A program made the position numbers and the translations under genes. The notes below the pieces were generated by a model that was not told the origin of the DNA, did no database searches, and saw only the letters and a program-made list of their open reading frames with translations. A stretch of 64,000 bases of DNA, taken from an uncultured Bacilli bacterium (GTDB lineage Bacteria > Bacillota_I > Bacilli_A > RF39 > UBA660). Every line of letters starts with the position of its first letter. Position 1 is the first letter of the stretch. Below are positions 57,306 through 64,000 of the stretch, one piece after another. The stretch covers positions 1 to 64,000 of the forward strand of contig CANRAH010000001.1 in the NCBI GenBank assembly GCA_947628565.1, given 5' to 3'.

Positions 57306-58768
57306 AATTTATGGAAAATAAAACTATGATGATTGATTTTTATGAGTTAACGATGGCTCAAACTTATTATGATAAGCATGAACAAAATAAAAAAGTATAT
57401 TTTGATATATTTTTTAGAGAAAATCCGTTTAATGGTGGATATGCTATTATGGGTGGAATAGATAATATAGTAGATTATATTAATAACTTTAAAATAGAAC
57501 CCAAAGATATAGATTATTTAAGAAGTTTAGGATGTTTTAAAGAAGAAATTTTACAATATTTAAGTAATCTTAAATTTACTGGTGATATTTATGCGATACC
57601 TGACGGTACTCCAATATTTCCAAATGAACCAATTTTAACTGTAAGAGCAAATGTAATAGAAGCCCAGTTGATAGAAACTGCTTTGCTAGCAAATTTTAAT
57701 CATGGAACACTAGTAACAACAGCAGCTAAAAGAATAACAACAGCAGCAGGTAAAATTCCCGTAATGGAATTTGGTGCAAGACGTGCAAGAGGCATAGACT
57801 CAGCTATTGAAGCATCTAAATATGCATATGTAGGAGGATGTTCGGGAACAAGTAATGTGATTGCAGGGATGAAAAATAATATACCTATTCTTGGAACTAT
57901 GGCACACTCAATGATTTGTGATGCAGATAGTGAATATGAAGCATTTTTAGATTATGCAAAAAGCAATCCAAATAACTGTGTATTTTTGGTAGATACATAT
58001 GATACATTAAGAAGTGGAGTACCTAATGCTATTAAAGTTGCAAATGATTATCTAATTCCAAATGGATATAAATTTAAAGGGATAAGAATAGATAGTGGGG
58101 ATCTTGCTTATTTATCTAAAGAAGCAAGACGTATGTTAGATGAGGCTGGATTCAAGGATGCTACTATATGTTTATCTAATGGTTTAGATGAAACAACAAT
58201 TAAATCTTTAATAAATCAAGGAGCATATATAGATTCTATTGGTGCTGGAGATAATATAGCAGCATCAAAGGAAAGAGTAGGCGGAGTTTATAAATTGGTT
58301 GCTGTAGAAAAAAACGGCGAAATTATTCCAAAAATAAAGGTAAGCAATGATACTATAAAAACTATAAATCCTGGATATAAAAAAGTATATAGATTTTATG
58401 ATAAAAAAACAGGCTTTGCATTAGGTGATGTAATAGCCTTGCACGATGAAGAAATTCCAAAAAATAAATATACATTAATGAGTCCAACAGAAGAATGGAA
58501 AGTTACAACGATAGAGAATTTTGACGTAAAGGAACTTCAAGTTGCAATATTTAAAAATGGAATTCAGGTATATGATGTACCTAGTGTAAATGAAAGAAAA
58601 AATTATTGTAACGAACAGTTTAAAACAATATATCCTGAAATAAAAAGAATTGAAAATCCACATGGTTATTATGTAGATTTATCAGAAAAATTGTTAAAAC
58701 TAAAAAAAGAATTAATTTTATCTACTAAAAATCAGAATTTAAACAATAAGCAATATATAAAAAAATAA
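57302..58768 (+). CDS. pncB: Nicotinate phosphoribosyltransferase
   Basis: MIDFYELTMAQTYYDKH; MEFGARRARGIDSAIEASKYAYVGGCSGTSNV; GIRIDSGDLAYLSKEARRMLDEAG. Confidence 0.95.
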   Translation: MKFMENKTMMIDFYELTMAQTYYDKHEQNKKVYFDIFFRENPFNGGYAIMGGIDNIVDYINNFKIEPKDIDYLRSLGCFKEEILQYLSNLKFTGDIYAIPDGTPIFPNEPILTVRANVIEAQLIETALLANFNHGTLVTTAAKRITTAAGKIPVMEFGARRARGIDSAIEASKYAYVGGCSGTSNVIAGMKNNIPILGTMAHSMICDADSEYEAFLDYAKSNPNNCVFLVDTYDTLRSGVPNAIKVANDYLIPNGYKFKGIRIDSGDLAYLSKEARRMLDEAGFKDATICLSNGLDETTIKSLINQGAYIDSIGAGDNIAASKERVGGVYKLVAVEKNGEIIPKIKVSNDTIKTINPGYKKVYRFYDKKTGFALGDVIALHDEEIPKNKYTLMSPTEEWKVTTIENFDVKELQVAIFKNGIQVYDVPSVNERKNYCNEQFKTIYPEIKRIENPHGYYVDLSEKLLKLKKELILSTKNQNLNNKQYIKK

Positions 58769-58785
58769 TAAAAATTAAATTTTGA

Positions 58786-58805
58786 AGTAATAAACTGTTA
58801 TTACT
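58786..58805. promoter_or_regulatory. Inverted repeat AGTAATAA-ACTG-TTATTACT upstream of nadE
   Basis: Perfect 8-bp arms before a TGTTATAAT extended -10. Confidence 0.45.
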
Positions 58806-58842
58806 AATTAAGTAATGTTATAATTATACTGATAGAAAATAT

Positions 58843-59610
58843 ATGGAGGAAAAAATGAAATTTGATGCTGAAAAAGAAGCTAATAATATTATAGAATTTA
58901 TAAGGAAGTATTACAAAGAAAATAATTTAGGGGGAGCAATTTTAGGTATCAGTGGAGGCAAAGATTCAGGTGTTGTTGCTGCATTATTTACAAAAGCACT
59001 TGGTAAGGAAAATGTAATAGGAGTAACTATGCCATGTCATTCTAAAGAAGAAAGTAAAATTGATGCTAAATTAGTAAGCGACTATTATGGATTTAATTTG
59101 ATTAATTTTGATATTACTAATGTTTTTGATACTTTTAAAGATGAGCTTAAAAATTTAGGTGATTTTACATTACAACAAACGAATAATAGTGATATTAATT
59201 TAAAACCAAGATTAAGAATGTCAACTTTATATTATTTAGCAGCTTTATATTCAAATTTAATGGGTAAGACATATCTTGTAGCTGGTACAAGTAACAAATG
59301 TGAACTTTTTGTTGGATATTTTACTAAAGGTGGAGATTCTGTACATGATATTTCACCAATTGCAGATTTCACTGTTGATGAAGTAATAGAAATAGGTAAG
59401 TATTTAAAAGTACCAAATAAAGTTTTATTTAAAGAACCAAACGATGATCTTTCAAATCAAACTGATGAAGATAAATTAGGAGTTAAATATAAAGATATTG
59501 CAAAATATATGGAAAATCCTGATGAAGTTGAAATAGAAAAAAGAAAAAAAATAGAATATCTTCATAAGATGAATCAACATAAATTCACTATTCCAACATA
59601 TAGGAGGTAA
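58843..59610 (+). CDS. nadE: NAD+ synthase (start probably 58855)
   Basis: GAILGISGGKDSGVVAALFTKALG; LVAGTSNKCELFVGYFTKGGDSVHDISPIADF. Confidence 0.95.
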   Translation: MEEKMKFDAEKEANNIIEFIRKYYKENNLGGAILGISGGKDSGVVAALFTKALGKENVIGVTMPCHSKEESKIDAKLVSDYYGFNLINFDITNVFDTFKDELKNLGDFTLQQTNNSDINLKPRLRMSTLYYLAALYSNLMGKTYLVAGTSNKCELFVGYFTKGGDSVHDISPIADFTVDEVIEIGKYLKVPNKVLFKEPNDDLSNQTDEDKLGVKYKDIAKYMENPDEVEIEKRKKIEYLHKMNQHKFTIPTYRR

Positions 59611-59612
59611 TT

Positions 59613-60185
59613 ATGAAAATAGGTGTTTTCGTTGGAAGCTTTAATCCAGTTCATAATGGGCACATAAATTTACAAAAAGAATTGTTAGAAAGAAAGTATG
59701 TGGATAAAATTTATATTATACCAACGGGAAACTATTGGAATAAAAAAGATTTAGCACCTTTAGAACATCGCTTTAATATGTTAAAATATTTTGAAACAGA
59801 AAATACTATTGTCAGTACAAAATATAGTAACTTAAAATATACTTATCAAATATTAAATGAATTAAAAAAGAATAGTAAAGATGAGTTTTATCTTATTATT
59901 GGTGCTGATAATTTATTAAAGTTTCATTTATGGAAGAATGTGGATTCTATATTAGAAAACAAAGTTATTGTAATAAATAGAAATCATATTTCCTGTTTAA
60001 AATATATAAATAAATTTAAAAATAAAGAAAACTTTATAATAGTAAATGATATTGATGAAATAAATGTATCATCAACTGAAATTAGAAAAAATAAGGAATA
60101 TAGAAATCGTTATTTAGATGAAAAGGTGCTAGAATATATTGATAAAAATAATTTATATTGGAGGTCTAAATGGAAGAGAAAGTAA
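59613..60185 (+). CDS. nadD: Nicotinate-nucleotide adenylyltransferase
   Basis: VGVFVGSFNPVHNGHINL; IIGADNLLKFHLWKN; SSTEIRKN; inside NAD gene cluster. Confidence 0.9.
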   Translation: MKIGVFVGSFNPVHNGHINLQKELLERKYVDKIYIIPTGNYWNKKDLAPLEHRFNMLKYFETENTIVSTKYSNLKYTYQILNELKKNSKDEFYLIIGADNLLKFHLWKNVDSILENKVIVINRNHISCLKYINKFKNKENFIIVNDIDEINVSSTEIRKNKEYRNRYLDEKVLEYIDKNNLYWRSKWKRK

Positions 60186-60646
60186 GATTATTAGTCCAAA
60201 AATTAACTAAGGAAAATAAAACAATAAGTACAATGGAATCGTGTACAGGAGGAGCACTTGTTAATAGTATAACTAATATAGAAGGGGCAAGTAATATACT
60301 TAAATTTAGCGCAGTTACATACTCAAATGAATTTAAAATAAAAATGGGTGTTGATGAAAATATTATAAATAAATATAGTGTATACAGTGCTAATACGGCA
60401 AATGAAATGAGTAAGAATATAAGTCAATTTACAAATTCAAATTATGGTATTGGAATAACAGGTAAATTAAATAGAGTTGATAAAAATAATTTATATGGTG
60501 ATGATAATAAAGTTTATATAAGTATATATGATAAGGACAATAATAAATATTATAATTATGATATAATTGTTTCAAAAAAATCAAGAAACGAAAATAAAAA
60601 TTTAGTAGTAAACTTAATAATAGAGGAACTTTTAAAAATAATATGA
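60170..60646 (+). CDS. pncC: CinA-family nicotinamide-nucleotide amidohydrolase
   Basis: TMESCTGGALVNSITNIEGAS; AVTYSNEFKIKMGV; YGIGITGKLNR. Confidence 0.88.
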   Translation: MEEKVRLLVQKLTKENKTISTMESCTGGALVNSITNIEGASNILKFSAVTYSNEFKIKMGVDENIINKYSVYSANTANEMSKNISQFTNSNYGIGITGKLNRVDKNNLYGDDNKVYISIYDKDNNKYYNYDIIVSKKSRNENKNLVVNLIIEELLKII

Positions 60647-60655
60647 AAAGTATAA

Positions 60656-61495
60656 TTGGAGGTAATTATGAATGATATATATTCATCAGAAGATGAATTT
60701 TTAAAAAATTATGATCCAAATAAATATGAAAGATTATCGATGACAACAGATATATTAATTTTTAGTGTATCAAGCAAGCACACATATAATTATAGAAAAA
60801 ATGAAAAAAAGAACATGAGTATATTACTTGTAAAAAGAGATAATTATCCTTTCAAGGATAAATGGTGTCTTCCAGGAGGATTTGTCAATATAGATGAAAA
60901 TTTAGATGATGCTCCAAAACGTATATTGAAAAAAGAAACTAATATAGATGATATATATCTTGAACAGTTATATACTTTTGGTGATATAAATAGAGATCCA
61001 AGAATGAGAATAGTATCTACATCATATATGGCTTTAATTGATAAAAATAGATTACATAATAATTTAAGTCCAAATTCATCTTGGTTTGATATAACCTTTT
61101 ATGAAGAAAAAAATAATATAGTAAGTATTATTTTAGACAACAAAAATGATGTTATAAAATTTAAAATAAAAAAATTATTGAGAGAGAAAACAACTGATAG
61201 ATATTCATTTAAAATATTAGAAAATGATAATCTTGCATTTGATCATCCTTCTGTAATACTTGCAGGTTTGGAAAGATTAAAAAATAAAATAGAGTATACA
61301 GATATTGTTTTTAATATGATGCCAGATTTATTTACATTAAAAGAATTGCAACAAGTATATGAAGTAATACTTGGTAAAAAATTACTTGATCCTGCATTTA
61401 GAAGAATAATTGTTGATAAAGTAGAAAAAACTAATCAAATGGAAACAGGAAAAGGGCATAGACCATCGTACTTATTTCGATATAAACATAAATAA
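60656..61495 (+). CDS. NUDIX-domain protein with C-terminal wHTH-like region, NrtR-like
   Basis: WCLPGGFVNIDENLDDAPKRILKKETNI degenerate Nudix box; C-terminal FTLKELQQVYEVILGKKLLDPAFRRIIVDK..; NAD cluster. Confidence 0.82.
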   Translation: MEVIMNDIYSSEDEFLKNYDPNKYERLSMTTDILIFSVSSKHTYNYRKNEKKNMSILLVKRDNYPFKDKWCLPGGFVNIDENLDDAPKRILKKETNIDDIYLEQLYTFGDINRDPRMRIVSTSYMALIDKNRLHNNLSPNSSWFDITFYEEKNNIVSIILDNKNDVIKFKIKKLLREKTTDRYSFKILENDNLAFDHPSVILAGLERLKNKIEYTDIVFNMMPDLFTLKELQQVYEVILGKKLLDPAFRRIIVDKVEKTNQMETGKGHRPSYLFRYKHK

Positions 61496-61587
61496 AAATA
61501 TTAATAAATTATTAATTTCAACTGAAAGTTTAGTTAATTCAACCAAGTTTTTATATCAAAAAAATTTAAAATGATGTAAAATATAAA

Positions 61588-62262
61588 TTGGAGGTATTTA
61601 TGAAAAAAGTTTTAATAATAATAGGATTGATTTTAATAATAACAGGGTGTACTAAAGAAGGAGATTCATCAAGGTTTAAAAGAGAATATGAATCATTAAA
61701 TGGTACTTTAAATTCAAATAAACAGGAATATAGAGAAATTAATATAGATGAACATAATCCATTTGTATATCAAACAGGTGATGATATAGTAAAAAGAATA
61801 GAAAACAAAGAAACTTTTTATGTTTATTTTGGTTCATTATATTGCCCATGGTGTAGAAGTGTAATAGAAAAATTTATAGAGGTTGCAAAATCTAATAATA
61901 TAGACAAAGTTTATTATGTAGATATTTGGTCTAGTGACCATGTTGAAATATTGAGGGATACATATACTTTAGATAAAGATTCAAAACCAATACTTGTCAA
62001 AAAAGGTGCTCCTTCTTATTCTAAACTTCTTGAATATTTATCTGATGTGTTAAATGATTATGTCTTAAGTGACAAAGAGAATAACTCTATAGAAGTTGGT
62101 GAAAAAAGAATTTTTGCTCCTAACTTTATATATATTAAAGATGGTAAAGCTATAAAACTTGTAGAAGGAATATCAGAATTGCAAGAAAATTCAAGAGATG
62201 AATTAACAGAAGAAATATTAAAGGATGAAGAAAAAAAATTTAATGAATTCTTTAAAGGATAA
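61588..62262 (+). CDS. Thioredoxin-like lipoprotein
   Basis: Lipobox IITGCTKEG; FYVYFGSLYCPWCRSVIEKFIEVA. Confidence 0.82.
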   Translation: MEVFMKKVLIIIGLILIITGCTKEGDSSRFKREYESLNGTLNSNKQEYREINIDEHNPFVYQTGDDIVKRIENKETFYVYFGSLYCPWCRSVIEKFIEVAKSNNIDKVYYVDIWSSDHVEILRDTYTLDKDSKPILVKKGAPSYSKLLEYLSDVLNDYVLSDKENNSIEVGEKRIFAPNFIYIKDGKAIKLVEGISELQENSRDELTEEILKDEEKKFNEFFKG

Positions 62263-62264
62263 TT

Positions 62265-63008
62265 ATGAAATTAAAAGTAATAAAAAATATAATATTATCT
62301 TTAACTTTAATAGTATATTTGTATATAGCATTGAGTTTAAAAAACAGAATGTATTATGATATAGCAGAAATAAGATCTATAGTAATTATGTTATCATTAT
62401 CTTTAATGGTATTTGCATATGGATTAATAGAAAAAAGCGATAAAGAATTTAAAAATAATATAAATTGTTATATACTGATATATTTTGTACTTTTATTTAG
62501 TATAACTATGTGCATAAACAGATCAAACATAAAAATAAGTTTTGAAAATTTAAAAAATATTAATATATACAATAATTTAAGACCATTTAGAAGCATTCAT
62601 CGTTTTATAACACATAATGTTTCAACGAAAACTAAAGTATTAAATATAATAGGTAATTCAGTTATGTTAGTGCCTTTGTCATTTTTACTAATATTAAAAA
62701 ATGATAAATATAAAAAGATAATAAATCAAATAAAAATAATTTTGCCGGTTACTATATTTATAGAATTGCTGCAAGTATTAATTAGTGTTGGAAGTTTTGA
62801 TATTGATGATATTATATTAAATTTTATAGGATGCATTGTATTTGTCATATTTATTAGAATGTTTAATATGGTAGATAAAATAAAAAGGTTATTTTATAAA
62901 GATTTTAAATTAAATATTTATTTTAAGTATACATTGTTTTACATTTCTATAATAATTCCTATATTATTTATAATCGATGCAGTAATAACATTGACGATTA
63001 AAAGATAA
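62265..63008 (+). CDS. VanZ-like family protein
   Basis: LRPFRSI; IGNSVMLVPLSFLLIL; ELLQVLISVGSFDIDDIILNFIGCIV. Confidence 0.85.
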   Translation: MKLKVIKNIILSLTLIVYLYIALSLKNRMYYDIAEIRSIVIMLSLSLMVFAYGLIEKSDKEFKNNINCYILIYFVLLFSITMCINRSNIKISFENLKNINIYNNLRPFRSIHRFITHNVSTKTKVLNIIGNSVMLVPLSFLLILKNDKYKKIINQIKIILPVTIFIELLQVLISVGSFDIDDIILNFIGCIVFVIFIRMFNMVDKIKRLFYKDFKLNIYFKYTLFYISIIIPILFIIDAVITLTIKR

Positions 63009-63020
63009 TGTTATATACTT

Positions 63021-63446
63021 ATGCTAGAAAAGAGGTTATTTATGGAAAAAAATAAAAATTTACTAGTAATTGCTTTAGTATGTATAGTTTTTATACTATC
63101 AATTTCAAGTGTAATATTATATCTTAAATATGAAAATTTAGAGGACAAATATGACGATGATAGATTATATAATAATTCTAACAATAATAGTAGCAATAAT
63201 GATATTAACAATAATAATGACAATAATAATGATCAAGGTTATATAGGAAATAGTAAAGCATTAGATATTGCTTTAGGTAATTTAAATATAACACAAAATG
63301 ATATTGCTGATTTAAGCATCGATTTAGATTATAAATATAATACTACTGTTTATGAAATTGAATTTAAATACAACAGGTATGAATATGAATATTATATAAA
63401 TGCTAATACTGGTGATATTTTAAGGTCATTTAAAGAATGGGATTAA
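63021..63446 (+). CDS. PepSY domain protein with Asn/Asp-rich linker (start probably 63042)
   Basis: AIDIALGNLNI..IADLSIDLDYKYNTTVYEIEFKYNRYEYEYYINANTGDILR. Confidence 0.82.
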   Translation: MLEKRLFMEKNKNLLVIALVCIVFILSISSVILYLKYENLEDKYDDDRLYNNSNNNSSNNDINNNNDNNNDQGYIGNSKALDIALGNLNITQNDIADLSIDLDYKYNTTVYEIEFKYNRYEYEYYINANTGDILRSFKEWD

Positions 63447-63476
63447 AGATAGGTAATACTATCTTTTTTAATTTTT
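63446..63476 (+). terminator. Terminator
   Basis: aagataggtaatactatcttttttaattt. Confidence 0.7.
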
Positions 63477-63545
63477 AACAAAAATATAAAATGTAACTTA
63501 CTTGTAACTTGATGTGTAATATAATTAAAAAGAAAGGAGTTAATT

Positions 63546-64000
63546 ATGGAAATTTTAAGAGTAGAAAATTTAACTAAAATTTATGGAAAAGGGTCTACTA
63601 AGGTAGTTGCTTTAGATGATGTGTCATTTAAAGTTGAAAAGGGAGAATTTATTGCAATTGTTGGCGCATCAGGTAGTGGTAAGTCTACTTTACTTCATAT
63701 AATAGGTGGAGTGGATAGACCAACAAAAGGAAAAGTATTTATAGATGGTGTTGATATATTTAATTTAAATGATGATAAATTAGCTATATTTAGAAGAAGA
63801 CAAGTGGGATTAATTTATCAATTTTATAATTTAATACCAATATTAAATGTTGAAGAAAATATTACTTTGCCTTTATCTTTAGATAATAGAAAAATTGATG
63901 TATTAGAATTAAATGAAATGTTAAAATTGCTTGGTCTTGAAAATAGAAAGAAACATTTACCTTTTGAACTTTCAGGGGGACAACAACAAAGAACAAGTAT
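63546..64000 (+). CDS. MacB-type ABC transporter ATP-binding protein, truncated by window end
   Basis: MEILRVENLTKIYGKGSTKVVALDDVSFKVEKGEFIAIVGASGSGKSTLLHIIGGVDRPTKG...RRRQVGLIYQFYNLIPILNVEENI..ELSGGQQQRTSI. Confidence 0.93.
   Translation, partial: MEILRVENLTKIYGKGSTKVVALDDVSFKVEKGEFIAIVGASGSGKSTLLHIIGGVDRPTKGKVFIDGVDIFNLNDDKLAIFRRRQVGLIYQFYNLIPILNVEENITLPLSLDNRKIDVLELNEMLKLLGLENRKKHLPFELSGGQQQRTS

Noticed and set aside
63160-63235. Asn/Asp-rich tract (aataat/gataat repeats) as a phase-variable microsatellite
   Set aside because: Imperfect trinucleotide-biased linker; units are not uniform, and length change would keep frame, so phase switching is unlikely.
1-64000. CRISPR array, rRNA operon or tRNA genes
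   Set aside because: No regularly spaced direct repeats, rRNA-like blocks or tRNA cloverleaf was found apart from the tmRNA.

Overview
The window is a very AT-rich, Gram-positive-type chromosome segment. The lineage is inferred, not proven: a sporulating, reduced Bacilli/Mycoplasmatota-like gut bacterium, based on yabG, veg, spo0A, a tmRNA with an AFA-type tag and very low GC. Most of it is ordinary: lspA-rluD, aminopeptidase, U32 peptidase, rpsU-yqeY-lysS, ackA, pgk, spo0A, recA and an NAD salvage operon. The most unusual segment is about 2.3-12.0 kb, directly downstream of the tmRNA 3' end. There, mostly single-gene units are separated by a recurring module: a tmRNA-end-like CACTA/CACCA-GATTGATA boundary, a terminator-like GTTCGAG hairpin, an extended -10 promoter and, in some copies, a nearly invariant 44-bp stem-loop. 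Gene and recombinase relics lie between the units, which looks like a cassette array or accretion hotspot. Other leads are a bacteriocin locus with two double-glycine precursor peptides missing from the ORF track, a pilin/C-type-lectin-like protein whose GC-richer NNY-rich tail resembles a DGR variable region, a UbiA/HAD/GtrA/GT-C cluster suggestive of polyprenyl-phosphoribose chemistry, an MMPL protein with about seven internal repeats, and candidate regulatory sites for spo0A, recA and NAD genes. All calls come from reading the sequence; no database search was run.
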